From JAPPLB01 sp965204095 (lineage in GTDB: Bacteria > Acidobacteriota > Terriglobia > Bryobacterales > UBA6623): a stretch of DNA of 64,000 bases. Of this stretch, positions 8,083 to 18,234 are shown piece by piece; the stretch's first letter is position 1; every line of letters begins with the position of its first letter. The DNA lies in contig OZ241991.1 of the NCBI GenBank assembly GCA_965204095.1, positions 1 to 64,000 of the forward strand. The letters run 5' to 3'. A model generated the notes under the pieces. The model searched no databases, had not been told where the DNA came from, and was given only the letters and a program-made list of their open reading frames with translations. Both the position numbers and the translations under genes were made by a program.

Positions 8083-11000
8083 ATGAATCTGTTTTTGACA
8101 GTCAAGAGAAACTCAGGCTTTAGCAGAAGCGCGATCGGCACGATGCTGCTCGCGCTTGTCCTTTGCCCGATGCTGTTGGCGCAAACGGACCTTTCGACAA
8201 TCCGCGGAACAGTGACGGACCCGACAGGGGCTGTCATTCCGGGGGTGACCATCACTTTGTTGAACACCGGAACCAGTATCTCGCGAACGGTGGAAACGAA
8301 CGACGCGGGTGACTACGAGATCCCCCTGGTGGGTCCCGGCAACTACCGACTGACGGCCGAAGCGGACGGGTTCCAGACGTTCGTGGCCAGCGACATTCTC
8401 ATCACCTCGCGTGAGACGCGGCGTCTCGCAGTCGAGCTCGCGCTCGGAACGGTGGCTACCGAGGTAATCGTCAGCGCCGGGGCGGCTGTCATCGAAACCG
8501 AAGGAAGCCAGATCACGGGCGGCTTCAACAATGACGATTTCATCGAGAGCCCGATGAGCTACAGCTTCTTCCCCCATGCGCAAATGATGACCCAGGCCGC
8601 TGTCCAGACGAACCGAGGCGGCTGGGGAATCCGCATCGCCGGGCAGGACCGCGGCCAGGCGCAGCAGCAGATGGATGGCGTCGCCAACGACGGCATCCTC
8701 AACCTCGTCAACAACATGAACGATTTTGAGGAGTTGAAGGTCCAGACCTCCGGCCAGTCCGCGGAATTCTCCCGCTCGGTCGGCTTGACGATGACCGGCA
8801 AGAGCGGCGGCAACGATTTCCACGGCCGCTTCTACTACGACGTGCTCAACTCGGCTCTGAACTCGCGGAATACCTTCGAAGCCAGGAAGACTCCCTTCAA
8901 ACAGCACCGCTACGGGCTCAATGTCAATGGCCCGATTGTCAAGAACAAGACGTTCTTCTATTTCGGCTACAGCGCCATCCGTATTCCGTCTGGCAGCTTC
9001 CGCTTGATCAACGTCGCACCGGTGGCGTTTCGGAGTGGGGACTTTTCATCGGTAGGCAACCCGGTGACCGACCCGACTACGGGTCAGCCTTTCCCCAACA
9101 ACCAAGTCCCGGAAACGCGCTTCAGCGACATCTCCCTGAAGGTCCAAGAGGAATTCCAACCCCTTCCCAACCGTGGCGATGACTTGACGCGAGCCAACAA
9201 CTTCGAGTTCGTTCACCCCTTCCCGCAGGACATTCTCAAATGGGATTCGATCACACCGCGTGTAGACCACCACTTCGGCAACAAGAACAACCTTTACGTG
9301 AGGTTCATCAACCGCATCACACCCTACATCCTGGCGCGTGATTATCCTTGGGCCACCTGGACGCGCGAGCGCGATCATCACAACATAGTGGTGGCCGACA
9401 CCCACATCTTCTCGCCCAACCTCGTGAATGAATTCCGTTGGGGATGGATCAAGGACTACATCATCGACGGTACCGATATCGAAGGAGTCAGCCCCGTTTT
9501 CGGTGACGACGTCGTGCAGCGCATCGGTCTGCAAGGTGTCAATCCGCAAGGGTTCAGCGCCATGGGGTTCCCGCGCATGGATATCGTTGGGCTGCAACCG
9601 ATGCGAGTCCGGCAGGGCGGCGTCGTGCTGGACGAGAGGAACTTCCACTACTCCAACTCGACCACTTGGACCAAGGGCCGCCATGTCATGAAGTTCGGAG
9701 TGCAGGTACGAACGTTCAGGGACTTTGATTCGACGGTCAAGGAAGGGACCTACGGGAACTTTAATTTCGACGGTCGTATCACGGGTGAGCCTTACGCCGA
9801 CTTCCTGCTCGGTATTCCGGGTCGCAGTCGCCGGGTTGATCCTCTTACCAATCGAACGAGGACTTCCTACGAATCCGGTTTCTTCTTCACGGATACCTTC
9901 AAGGTCTCCCAGGCTCTGACCGTCGATTGGGGTCTGCGCTGGGATTACTTCGGTGCGACCACTTATAATGACGGCCTGCAATTCAACTGGGATCCCACCA
10001 CGGGCAACGTCGTCGTCCCGCAGGCGGCTCTAAGCAACATCAGTCCTCTTTATCCCGACAGCATTAGCGTAGTCGGGGGGGAGGTTGTGCCGACCTCGAA
10101 AAATACCAACTTCCGGCCGCGGGTCGGCATCGCATACCGATTTGCCAATGACCTGGTGCTCCGAGGTGGCTATGGCCAGTTCAGCGAGTATTTCGGACGC
10201 TTCGCCCGGGGTTTCGGCGGTGGTCCTTTCGAGATTCAGGAAGACTATCGAAACGAGATCGTCAACGGTCAGCCGCTGTTCGCGTTCCCGAACCCATTCC
10301 CTGATCTGAGCTTGGCGAATGTCCCGTCACAGAACATCTCGGGCTATCCCTTGGACACCAATAACGGTGTCATCCACCAGTTCAACTTGAGCATCGAGAA
10401 ACAGGTCAGATCGATGGGCTTCCGGGTCTCATACCTCGGATCGCGCAACCGCGGCATGAACTACAGCATCAATATAAACAAGCCCGCTCCAAGCCTCGAA
10501 CGCTTTAGTCCTTCTCGTCGCGTGTTCCCGCAGTTTGTCTCCACCAGCTTCTACAGAAACAACGGTGAGGGCAACTACGACGCTTTGCAATTCAAGGTCA
10601 ACCGCAGGATGGGCGATGTTCAGATGGATGCTCACTATACGTACTCCTCGAACATGTCGAACATGCTGAACCGTGAAAACCCTTACGCGCCGCTCGTGTG
10701 GAATCGTGAAGCGTTCAACTCGCGGCACCGCGGCGTGATCAACATAAGCTGGGACATTCCCGTCGGCCACGGCAAGAAGGCCCTGGCGAATGCCCCGGGT
10801 GTGGTTGACGCCATTATCGGAGGATGGGCGCTGAGCTGGATCAGCTTTCTCCAGAGCGGCCAGTTCTTCTCTCCCAGCTTTTCAGGTGCTGATCCGTCGA
10901 ACACGAACAGTTTTGGCGGGCTGCCGGACCGCATCAACGATGGCAACCTGTCCCCCGGAAGTCGTGAGATCACACGGTGGTTCGATGCTTCGGCATTCGC

Positions 11001-11295
11001 GACTCCGCCGCCGGGTCGCTTCGGCAACTCGGGCCTGAACATCCTTGAGAGCCCTGGATGGAACCTCCATCACCTCGGTATGTTGAAGCGATTCAACATT
11101 ACTGAAAAGGTCTCGTTCATGCTGCAAGGTCTTTTCCAGAACTTGTTCAACACTCCTCACTACACAAGCCCAGCTGCCAACATCAGCCGTCCGGGTCAGG
11201 TGGCCATTATCACACGGACGATGGGGGGGGCCAGTGGGGGCCGAGAGAGGGCATCGAATCGGTTTATCTTTCTCCGCGGTGCGATCGAGTTTTGA
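8083..11295 (+). CDS. Oar-like TonB-dependent receptor with carboxypeptidase-regulatory domain
   Basis: 1070 residues. Signal peptide (GTMLLALVLCPMLLAQ, ending near residue 34), then a carboxypeptidase-regulatory-like beta-sandwich (IRGTVTDPTGAVIPGVTITL through about residue 120). A plug-like region follows (GQAQQQMDGVANDG, SAEFSRSVGLTMTGKSGGN), then a long beta-barrel ending in aromatic F (GAIEF). This is the OM-receptor class greatly expanded in Acidobacteria, presumed to import or bind oligomers; its substrate is unknown. It has its own promoter and palindrome upstream and a strong hairpin downstream, so it is probably monocistronic. The ceramidase-like gene lies 240 bp further on. Confidence 0.9.
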   Translation: MNLFLTVKRNSGFSRSAIGTMLLALVLCPMLLAQTDLSTIRGTVTDPTGAVIPGVTITLLNTGTSISRTVETNDAGDYEIPLVGPGNYRLTAEADGFQTFVASDILITSRETRRLAVELALGTVATEVIVSAGAAVIETEGSQITGGFNNDDFIESPMSYSFFPHAQMMTQAAVQTNRGGWGIRIAGQDRGQAQQQMDGVANDGILNLVNNMNDFEELKVQTSGQSAEFSRSVGLTMTGKSGGNDFHGRFYYDVLNSALNSRNTFEARKTPFKQHRYGLNVNGPIVKNKTFFYFGYSAIRIPSGSFRLINVAPVAFRSGDFSSVGNPVTDPTTGQPFPNNQVPETRFSDISLKVQEEFQPLPNRGDDLTRANNFEFVHPFPQDILKWDSITPRVDHHFGNKNNLYVRFINRITPYILARDYPWATWTRERDHHNIVVADTHIFSPNLVNEFRWGWIKDYIIDGTDIEGVSPVFGDDVVQRIGLQGVNPQGFSAMGFPRMDIVGLQPMRVRQGGVVLDERNFHYSNSTTWTKGRHVMKFGVQVRTFRDFDSTVKEGTYGNFNFDGRITGEPYADFLLGIPGRSRRVDPLTNRTRTSYESGFFFTDTFKVSQALTVDWGLRWDYFGATTYNDGLQFNWDPTTGNVVVPQAALSNISPLYPDSISVVGGEVVPTSKNTNFRPRVGIAYRFANDLVLRGGYGQFSEYFGRFARGFGGGPFEIQEDYRNEIVNGQPLFAFPNPFPDLSLANVPSQNISGYPLDTNNGVIHQFNLSIEKQVRSMGFRVSYLGSRNRGMNYSININKPAPSLERFSPSRRVFPQFVSTSFYRNNGEGNYDALQFKVNRRMGDVQMDAHYTYSSNMSNMLNRENPYAPLVWNREAFNSRHRGVINISWDIPVGHGKKALANAPGVVDAIIGGWALSWISFLQSGQFFSPSFSGADPSNTNSFGGLPDRINDGNLSPGSREITRWFDASAFATPPPGRFGNSGLNILESPGWNLHHLGMLKRFNITEKVSFMLQGLFQNLFNTPHYTSPAANISRPGQVAIITRTMGGASGGRERASNRFIFLRGAIEF

Positions 11296-11321
11296 TGCGG
11301 AACCTGGGTTAATCGGGTTCC

Positions 11322-11366
11322 GGATCCTGACGGCAGCCGGTTCCAGCCGGCTGCCGGGCAGGATCC
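11322..11366 (+). terminator. Strong extended hairpin after the TonB receptor
   Basis: GGATCCTG (11322-11329) pairs with CAGGATCC (11359-11366), and CGGCAGCCGG (11331-11340) pairs with CCGGCTGCCG (11347-11356), with a 6-nt loop and a small internal asymmetry. That gives 18 pairs, GC-rich, 26 bp past the stop. No U-run follows, so it may act as a 3' stabiliser or a non-canonical terminator. Confidence 0.55.
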
Positions 11367-11534
11367 CTTGACCGGCGGGCCGTCCCGTGACGGGTTGCTG
11401 TCTTTCGAGTTGAAGAAACCGCCCGTAGGGGAGTTCGTTGGTGACCCGAAGAGATCGGGTTCCAAGGCTTCGAGCAAGTCGACTTGCAGGAGAAGCGGTT
11501 GCGATTGCCGGCATCAAGGGCTCAGGATCGTGAT

Positions 11535-12962
11535 ATGACTCGGCGCGGCCTTCTCTCGACGCTTGCTGCGTCCCTTGCCGTTGGTTCAAAGGCGTCGCCT
11601 CCCGCCGGACGGCTCCAAGCCGGGGCTGCCGCGAGCAACATCACTCCTCTGCTCGGCATCTCGCTCGACGGGCCCATCTCGCAGAACGGTCCGGCCACTC
11701 ATGTTCATGACGAGCTGCATGCGCGTTGCCTTGTCCTCGGTGACGAAAATACGCAGATCGCCATCGCCATTTGCGATAGCACGATGCTGTGGAAGGATCT
11801 CATCGACGAAGCGAAAGCCATCGCATCCAACAAGACCGGCATGCCGCCTGAGCGGATGCTCATCGCCGCGACCCACACTCACAGCACGCCTCGGCTCGGC
11901 GTTCGCAACGGAGAACTCGAGCGCTGGTACCGCGGCTTTCTGCCGCGCCGTATCGCCGACGGCATCATCCGCGCGTACAACAACCTTTCCCCTGCTGCGA
12001 TTGGGTGGGACTCCGTTCAGGTTCCCGAGTTCGTGTTCAATCGCCGCTGGTTCGTCAAGCCGGAGTCCATTCCGCCGAGTCCCTTTGGTGAAACAGGAGA
12101 CCGGGTTCGTATGAACCCGCCCGCGGGCAGCACGGTCTTGATTCGGCCCGCTGGTCCCGTTGACCCTGAATTCTTCGTTCTCTCCGTGCGCCACGCTGAC
12201 GGTCGTCCTCTGGCCCTTCTTGCCAGCTACGGGCTCCACTATGTCGGAGGGTCACGCCGGGGAGACATCAGCGCGGACTACTTCGGCCTGTTCTCCGAAC
12301 GGGTTCGTGAGCTGATGGTGTCCGAACACTCGGACATGCCATTCGTCGCCATGATGTCCAACGGCGCGAGCGGCGACGTCAACAACATCGATTTCCGGAA
12401 GGAGCGGGAAAGGCGGCCACCCTACGTACGCATGCGGGAAATCGCTCACGACCTCGCCGAGAAGGCCGTCCGCATTTCCAAGGATGTGAAGTACCAGAAA
12501 GAGCTTACTGTCGAGGCCGCTCACAGTTATCTCCAGCTCGCAATCCGCCGGCCCGATGAACGCCGAGTCGCCTGGGCCCGCAAGGTTTGGGCCCAAGCCG
12601 AGGGGGCGGACCGGCTCACTCGGTCTCAGGTGTATGCGCGTGAGAACTTGGCGCTTGCCGAATACCCCACGGCCCTTCACGTACCGATGCAGGCATTGCG
12701 GATCGGCAGCCTGGGTATCGCGGCGATACCCTGTGAAGTGTTCGCGGAAACCGGCCTCGCCATCAAGAAGCACAGCGCTCTCAAGCCGGCGTTCACCATA
12801 GAGCTCGCCAACGGTTATTTCGGATATCTGCCGACCGCCGAACAGCACGAGTGGGGCGGCTACGAAACCTGGCCTGCCCGCTCAAGTTGTCTGGAAACAG
12901 AGGCGGAAGCCAAGATCCGAGCCGAGGCGCTACGACTGCTCAAGTCCGTTTCCCGAGCGTGA
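11535..12962 (+). CDS. Neutral/alkaline ceramidase-like hydrolase, Tat-type signal
   Basis: About 475 residues from the ATG at 11535; the frame is open further upstream, but MTRRGLLSTLAASLAVGS is a good Tat/Sec signal and fixes the start. The mature start RLQAGAAASNITPLLG matches the family opening (AG...DITP). Metal and active-site elements are visible: AATHTHSTPRLG (zinc His pair) and MSNGASGDVNNID (counterpart of the ceramidase NxGDVSPN serine loop). Related Acidobacteria and Planctomycetes proteins are annotated neutral/alkaline non-lysosomal ceramidase, but many are short (400-480 aa against about 650) and uncharacterised. The role is therefore amide hydrolysis of a lipid or glycan substrate at best. 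It stands alone between the TonB receptor and the repeat region. Confidence 0.8.
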   Translation: MTRRGLLSTLAASLAVGSKASPPAGRLQAGAAASNITPLLGISLDGPISQNGPATHVHDELHARCLVLGDENTQIAIAICDSTMLWKDLIDEAKAIASNKTGMPPERMLIAATHTHSTPRLGVRNGELERWYRGFLPRRIADGIIRAYNNLSPAAIGWDSVQVPEFVFNRRWFVKPESIPPSPFGETGDRVRMNPPAGSTVLIRPAGPVDPEFFVLSVRHADGRPLALLASYGLHYVGGSRRGDISADYFGLFSERVRELMVSEHSDMPFVAMMSNGASGDVNNIDFRKERERRPPYVRMREIAHDLAEKAVRISKDVKYQKELTVEAAHSYLQLAIRRPDERRVAWARKVWAQAEGADRLTRSQVYARENLALAEYPTALHVPMQALRIGSLGIAAIPCEVFAETGLAIKKHSALKPAFTIELANGYFGYLPTAEQHEWGGYETWPARSSCLETEAEAKIRAEALRLLKSVSRA

Positions 12963-13253
12963 AGATTTTTTTGTAACCGATGTAACCGAATACCATACAC
13001 CCAGCGTGACCAGGACAACCATGTTCAAGGGTCGGCGCAATATGAGAAGTTCCCCGGGTGAGCAAAGGATAACGTTCCCCTTCAGCTCGGGGTGCTGAAG
13101 CCGTTCAGTCTTTTTTTCCTGCCCCGGCCGGCTTAGTATGAGGACAGCGAGGCGGGAATCCTGGCCTGCATTTCTCCCCGCGTGACGAGGCGAAGTGCGG
13201 GAGAGGGCCGTCAGGACGAGGCGCGAACCGCCCGCGCCGGCAACACGGCTTGC

Positions 13254-13289
13254 AAGGTTTTTCACGAATCACGAGACACGAAACACGGC
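13254..13289 (+). repeat. Left arm of perfect 36-bp inverted repeat
   Basis: This segment (core CACGAATCACGAGACACG) is an exact reverse complement of 18235-18270. The pair encloses the PSD1 and DUF1501 genes, 4.9 kb apart. A degenerate direct copy (CACGAGTCATGAAACACG) follows immediately. The internal sequence is itself built from CACGAA/CACGAG-like 6-8-mers. Confidence 0.9.
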
Positions 13290-13487
13290 TTTTATGTTTT
13301 TCACGAGTCATGAAACACGAATCACGGACTTTACGGCCGTTCGGTTCGCCGTGGGTGCCAAGGGTCGGCCAACCCGAAAACGGCCGCCTGGACCACCGCA
13401 CCGGCCGACAAGTCACTGCTTTATTGCGCGCGTTCGCGCGGCATGGCGCGGCAATCTTGTTGTCTGGTCGCTGCTTGCCTGCCCAGA

Positions 13488-13517
13488 ATTTCCCGGTATT
13501 TCCCGTTATTTCCCGGT
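13488..13517 (+). repeat. Three tandem copies of a 10-bp unit
   Basis: ATTTCCCGGT, ATTTCCCGTT and ATTTCCCGGT are directly adjacent, followed by an A-run. This could be a small variable-number repeat or repeated binding site. Confidence 0.8.
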
Positions 13518-13741
13518 AAAAAATACTGCTCCAAAGCAAGTGTCGGCGAACCGTCAGCCGTTCTCGGCCGGACCCGCGACGAGCGCCTTTGGCCGCAAAA
13601 TGAACCCATGCTGAGAAAGGGGAAAGTTCTCGATTGCACGAACAGGGGAACTGTTGATATTGCATTGACAGACAACCACGGACAAGAGTGGTCAGCGCCC
13701 ACTTGCCACTGCTGGCTGGCGCCGGATAACGGGTGCCTGCT

Positions 13742-13750
13742 TGATATACT
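13742..13750 (+). promoter_or_regulatory. Candidate extended -10 promoter for PSD1 gene
   Basis: TG-A-TATACT (13742-13750) matches the extended -10 form TGnTATAAT with one mismatch; no -35 is evident. Transcription would begin within a few bases of the ATG at 13761, giving an almost leaderless message. Confidence 0.3.
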
Positions 13751-13760
13751 GCCAACAGGG

Positions 13761-16565
13761 ATGATGCGTGTCGTTTCCCCCCCCTTCTTGTTGGTAGTTG
13801 TTCTTCTCTCGACTCCGGTTTTCGCTCAAACCGCCTCGCAAGTCGAGTTTTTCGAAAAGAACATCCGGCCGTTGTTTGCGAACAACTGCCAGGCTTGCCA
13901 CAACCCACAAATGAAGACCGGCGGACTTGATCTCTCGACCGCTGAAGGCTTCATGCACGGGGGCGCGAGCGGACCTGTTGTCGACAAGACGAACCCCGCC
14001 GAGAGCCGACTGCTCAAGGTCACGAGTTACGACGAGCGGATCAAGATGCCGCCGACGGGCAAGCTCGGCCAGGAAGATCTCGATACGCTCCGCGCCTGGG
14101 TGGAGTCTGGCGCACCGTGGCCCGGCGCGCGGCAGATGGCCGAGAAACGACCCGAGCCGGCGACGCGAGAGTTCAGCGAGGAGGAAAGCAACTTCTGGGC
14201 ATTCCAGCCGATGAAGGAGCCGGATCTTCCCCGCGTCAGGAATGAAGCCTGGATCCAGTCGCCGATCGACCGTTTCATTCTCGCCAGGCTGGAGGAAGAA
14301 GGGCTCGAGCCCGCGCCTCCGGCTGACAAGGCAACGCTGCTGAGGCGCGCATCCTATGACCTGACGGGCCTGCCACCCAGCGAGCAGGAAATCACCTCTT
14401 TTCTCGAAGACGATTCCGAGGATGCGTTCGACAAGGTGGTCGATTCGCTGCTTGCGTCCAAACGCTACGGAGAGAAGTGGGGACGCCACTGGCTTGACGT
14501 GGCGCGGTATGCCGACTCGACCGGCAACGACGAGGACCACCGCTATCCCTACGCCTGGCGCTATCGGGATTACGTCATTCAGGCCTTTAACGACGACATG
14601 CCGTACGACCAGTTCATCCGGGAGCAAATCGCCGGTGATTTGCTCCCGGCGGATCAGCCCGGTCAAGTGAATCGGCGCGGGACGATCGCAACGGGTTTTC
14701 TCGCCCTGGGGCCCAAAGCCATTGCGCAGCAGGACAAGAAGAAGATGCTTTACGACGTTTATGACGAGCAGCTCGACGTCGTTTCCAAAGCCTTCCTGGG
14801 ACTGACGATCACTTGCGCCCGTTGCCATGACCACAAATTCGACCCGATCCTCACGAAGGACTACTATTCGCTGATCGGGATGTTCGCAAGCACGCGCAGC
14901 TTCAAGGACCCGACGACGCATGTGGCGAAGCTGTTATTCACACCGCTCGTTCCCGAGAAGGAGTACGCCGCCTACACGGCTCACCAGGACAAGATCGACG
15001 ACAACAAGATCGCGATCACAAACGTGGTTGACGAGCAGCTCGAGGGGTACAGCAACAGCCTGAGTCCAAAGCTGGCGGACTACATGCTTGCCGCGCGAAA
15101 GACCGGGGACGGCGCATCGGTCGACGACGTTGCGAAAGCAAACGGTCTGGATGCGAAGATTCTTGGCCGCTGGGTGGAGTACCTCAAGCCCGGGTCCGTG
15201 CCGCAGCCGCACCTGACGGAATGGCGAGAGGCTTCGGCTGACGAATTGGAGGAAATCGCTCAAAGCTACCAGCAACGCTACCGGGAACGGCTCGATGAGT
15301 GGCATGCACGCCTGGCGAAATGGCGCGCGAGCGTCGCCCGGAGTCTGAAGGCGAAGAACATGCCGCCGCCGATGAAGCCCAAGTTCGTCCCCGGGGAGGA
15401 TCGTTTCTTTCACGAGGTTTCGCTGGTCAAGGGAGGCCCCTTTGCCCTGGACGAAGAGGACCGCGAGAAGGTGTTCAGCCGGGAAGCGCGCGACAAGCTG
15501 GCCGAGTTGAAGGCGCAGGAGAAGAGGCTGAAGGAGGCGACGCCGCCGGAGCCCGACATGGCGTGCGCCGTCCAGGAGGGTGAGGCGGTCGATCAGAAGG
15601 TCTTTGTCCGGGGCGACCATGGGTCGCCGGGCGCGGACGCTCCCAAAGTCTTTCCGGCGATCCTCGAAGGCCACGATCAGCAACCCGTGTCCACAGGCAG
15701 CGGCCGGTTGGAGCTAGCCGACTGGCTGACCAGGCGGGACCACCCGCTTACCGCCCGGGTGATGGCGAACCGTATCTGGCAGGGTCACTTCGGACAAGGG
15801 ATCGTTCGAACTCCGAGCAATTTCGGCAAGATGGGCGAGCGCCCGACACATCCCGAGTTGCTTGACTACCTGGCGCTGCGTTTCATTGACAGCTCCTGGT
15901 CGATCAAGCAGATGCATCGCACGATCATGCTGTCGAGCACTTACAGAATGAGCAGCACAGTCAGCGACAAGCAGAACGCCGCCGACCCCCAGAATCGGCT
16001 GCTGTCGCACTTTCAAAGACGCCGGCTGGCGGTCGAAGAGATGCGCGACGGCCTGCTGGCGATTGACGGCTCGATAGATTTGACGATGGGCGGCACACTC
16101 CAAACTGGTTTCGGGACGGACCGTGAAAACAGCAACAAGCGCTTGAGCATGAATCCCGACGAGATCAATCGGCGGCTGATCTACATCCCGCTTCGCCGCG
16201 CCAACCTCGCCCCTTTGCTCAACTTGTTCGATTTCGGCGACGCGACGACGCCTTTGGGCAAACGCCCCGTGACGAACGTCGCGCCGCAAGCGCTCTTCCT
16301 GATGAACAGCGAGTTCGTCGCCGCGCGCGCCCGCAACCTGGCGAGCGACTTGCTGAACGATGATGCGGAAGACGATCCGCGCCGGATGAAACGAGCCTAC
16401 CTGGCGACGCTGAACCGAGTTCCCGCGCCGGATGAGATCGCCGCCGGACTCGGCTATGTTTCGCGGTTGAAACAGCGCTTCCATGACACCACGGCGGACA
16501 TTGATGCCTGGATGAGCCTGTGCCGAGTCCTCATGGCGTCGAACGATTTCATTTATGTAGACTAG
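13761..16565 (+). CDS. PSD1 / planctomycete-cytochrome (DUF1549-DUF1553) protein
   Basis: 934 residues from the ATG at 13761; the frame is open earlier, but MMRVVSPPFLLVVVLLSTPVFAQ is a clear signal peptide. Domain order is standard. First comes a PSCyt1 c-type cytochrome (NCQACHNPQMKTGGLDL, with MPPTG as the likely Met ligand). Then comes DUF1549 (SPIDRFILARLEEEG, ASYDLTGLPPS) carrying a second haem motif TCARCHDHKFDPI, and a C-terminal DUF1553/PSD1 (DHPLTARVMANRIWQGHFG, PTHPELLDYLA). These exported proteins nearly always pair with a DUF1501 protein, as here with 6 bp between the genes. A role in periplasmic oxidation or degradation of complex substrates is presumed; the biochemistry is unknown. 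The pair sits between the 36-bp inverted repeats. Confidence 0.93.
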   Translation: MMRVVSPPFLLVVVLLSTPVFAQTASQVEFFEKNIRPLFANNCQACHNPQMKTGGLDLSTAEGFMHGGASGPVVDKTNPAESRLLKVTSYDERIKMPPTGKLGQEDLDTLRAWVESGAPWPGARQMAEKRPEPATREFSEEESNFWAFQPMKEPDLPRVRNEAWIQSPIDRFILARLEEEGLEPAPPADKATLLRRASYDLTGLPPSEQEITSFLEDDSEDAFDKVVDSLLASKRYGEKWGRHWLDVARYADSTGNDEDHRYPYAWRYRDYVIQAFNDDMPYDQFIREQIAGDLLPADQPGQVNRRGTIATGFLALGPKAIAQQDKKKMLYDVYDEQLDVVSKAFLGLTITCARCHDHKFDPILTKDYYSLIGMFASTRSFKDPTTHVAKLLFTPLVPEKEYAAYTAHQDKIDDNKIAITNVVDEQLEGYSNSLSPKLADYMLAARKTGDGASVDDVAKANGLDAKILGRWVEYLKPGSVPQPHLTEWREASADELEEIAQSYQQRYRERLDEWHARLAKWRASVARSLKAKNMPPPMKPKFVPGEDRFFHEVSLVKGGPFALDEEDREKVFSREARDKLAELKAQEKRLKEATPPEPDMACAVQEGEAVDQKVFVRGDHGSPGADAPKVFPAILEGHDQQPVSTGSGRLELADWLTRRDHPLTARVMANRIWQGHFGQGIVRTPSNFGKMGERPTHPELLDYLALRFIDSSWSIKQMHRTIMLSSTYRMSSTVSDKQNAADPQNRLLSHFQRRRLAVEEMRDGLLAIDGSIDLTMGGTLQTGFGTDRENSNKRLSMNPDEINRRLIYIPLRRANLAPLLNLFDFGDATTPLGKRPVTNVAPQALFLMNSEFVAARARNLASDLLNDDAEDDPRRMKRAYLATLNRVPAPDEIAAGLGYVSRLKQRFHDTTADIDAWMSLCRVLMASNDFIYVD

Positions 16566-16571
16566 GGGCAG

Positions 16572-18026
16572 ATGGAACCGAAGCGGCCGAAGCTCCCGAG
16601 CAACCCGAGGGTCACCAGCCGGCGCGCGATGCTGCGCGACGCGGCCTGCGGGTTCGGCTACCTCGGTTTGGTGGACGCTCTCGCTGACGCCGGCCTGTTG
16701 CGGGCAGCGGCCGATGAGATGGGCGCACGTCCGCTGACGCCTCGCGAACCGCACTTCACGCCGAAGGCGAAGCAAGTCATTTTCCTGTTCATGCACGGGG
16801 GGCCGTCGAGCGTCGACACGTTCGACCCGAAGGAAAGACTCTTCAGGGACGCCGGCAAGCCGCTCCCCATCAAGCGGCCGCTGGCTTTCGACGACCAGCC
16901 GCCCGGCCCGCTGATGAAGCCGTTCTGGGAGTTCCGCCCAGGCGGGGGAAGCGGTATTCCCGTCAGCGATTTGTTCCCGCACATGCGGTCCGTGGTGGAC
17001 GACCTGACGGTCATCCGCTCGATGGTGGGCGAAGGTGTCGACCACGGCGCGGCGCTGTTGCAGACGTTCACGGGGTCAAGCACTTTCACGCGGCCGAGCA
17101 TGGGTTCATGGGCCGTATACGGTCTGGGTACGGAGAACCAGGACCTTCCCGGATACATCACGATCAAGCCGGCTCTCTCGCACGGCGGGGCGAAGAACTG
17201 GTCGTCCGCGTTTCTGCCCGGCGCTTTCCAGGGAACCGCCATCGGTCACTCGGGTCTCAAGATCGAGGAGTTCAAGGACGAGCCGATCGAGTATCTCGTC
17301 CACAAGGGTTTCTCCCAAGAGCAGCAGCGCTATGAGCTCGACATGCTGCAGAACATCAATCGCCGCCACGCGGAGTTGCGCAAGCACGATCCGGAACTGG
17401 AAGCGCGCATTCAGGCTTTCGAGCTGGCCTTCCGGATGCAGGTCAAGGCTCCGGAGGCCTTCGAGGTCGAACGGGAGTCCGATGCGACGAAGAAGCTCTA
17501 CGGCTATGACGAGGAGGTCACCAAAGACTTCGCGTGGCAATGCATGCTGGCGCGCCGCCTGGCCGAGCGGGGCGTGCGATACATCCAATGCACGCACAGC
17601 TACAAGTGGGACCAGCACAGCGACCTCTTCCGAAAACACACGCAGAATGCGGCTGAAGTGGACAAACCCATCGCCGGCCTGATCAAGGATCTCAAGTCCC
17701 GCGGCATGCTCGACGATACGCTCGTCATTTGGGCCGGCGAGTTCGGACGCACTCCCGTTTCGCAGGGAGGGGACGGACGCGACCACAATCCCTACGGCTA
17801 CACCATCTGGATGGCCGGGGGCGGTCTCAAGCCTGGGTTCGTGTATGGGGCGACGGACGAAATCGGCTACCATGCCGTTGAAGACCGCATGCACATCCAC
17901 GACTTCCACGCGACGGTGCTCCACCTGCTCGGCTTCGACCACGAGAAGCTGACGTACCACTACAGCGGGCGCGACTTCCGCCTGACGGACGTGGCGGGCG
18001 TAGTCGCGAAGAAGATCATCGCGTAG
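16572..18026 (+). CDS. DUF1501 (sulfatase-like fold) protein, PSD1 partner
   Basis: 484 residues. The N-terminus has a Tat-like motif (TSRRAMLRDAACGFGYLGL). Alkaline-phosphatase-superfamily features of DUF1501 are visible: FLFMHGGPSSVDTFDPK near residue 75, WAGEFGRTP and GGDGRDHNPYGYTIWMAGGG (metal-site Asp/His) near 395-420, and MHIHDFHATVLHLLGFDH near the C-terminus. The family is related to sulfatases, but the formylglycine Cys/Ser motif CxPSR is not seen, so sulfatase activity should not be assumed. Translation is probably coupled to the PSD1 gene (6 bp gap). Confidence 0.93.
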   Translation: MEPKRPKLPSNPRVTSRRAMLRDAACGFGYLGLVDALADAGLLRAAADEMGARPLTPREPHFTPKAKQVIFLFMHGGPSSVDTFDPKERLFRDAGKPLPIKRPLAFDDQPPGPLMKPFWEFRPGGGSGIPVSDLFPHMRSVVDDLTVIRSMVGEGVDHGAALLQTFTGSSTFTRPSMGSWAVYGLGTENQDLPGYITIKPALSHGGAKNWSSAFLPGAFQGTAIGHSGLKIEEFKDEPIEYLVHKGFSQEQQRYELDMLQNINRRHAELRKHDPELEARIQAFELAFRMQVKAPEAFEVERESDATKKLYGYDEEVTKDFAWQCMLARRLAERGVRYIQCTHSYKWDQHSDLFRKHTQNAAEVDKPIAGLIKDLKSRGMLDDTLVIWAGEFGRTPVSQGGDGRDHNPYGYTIWMAGGGLKPGFVYGATDEIGYHAVEDRMHIHDFHATVLHLLGFDHEKLTYHYSGRDFRLTDVAGVVAKKIIA

Positions 18027-18234
18027 CAGGTTGCCGCCACAGTGATTTCCTGGCGGGACCTGGTCAATGAAATACGCATGTAAGTTATTGATTCTTCGTT
18101 CGACAAGCTGCTTGAAACTCTCTCGAGGGGATGCCAGCCTGCCTTTCTTATTACTTGACGGCCGTGGATAGTGGATAGTGAAAAACCTTAGAGGCCATGT
18201 TTTGTGACCCGAGGGGTGAAGGAGGCGAAAAAAG

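Larger units (their letters stand above)
12963..13760. other. 798-bp gene-free region rich in short repeats
   Basis: No credible gene. It holds a tandem GTAACCGA pair near 12975, a CCTGCATTTCTC copy at about 13168, the left arm of a 36-bp inverted repeat (13254-13289) with a degenerate second copy just after it (to about 13330), and a 3 x 10-bp tandem repeat (13488-13517). Confidence 0.7.

Noticed and set aside
13254..13330. Possible CRISPR-like array from repeated CACGAATCACGA segments
   Set aside because: Only two imperfect copies without regular spacers and no cas genes; it is an inverted-repeat arm.
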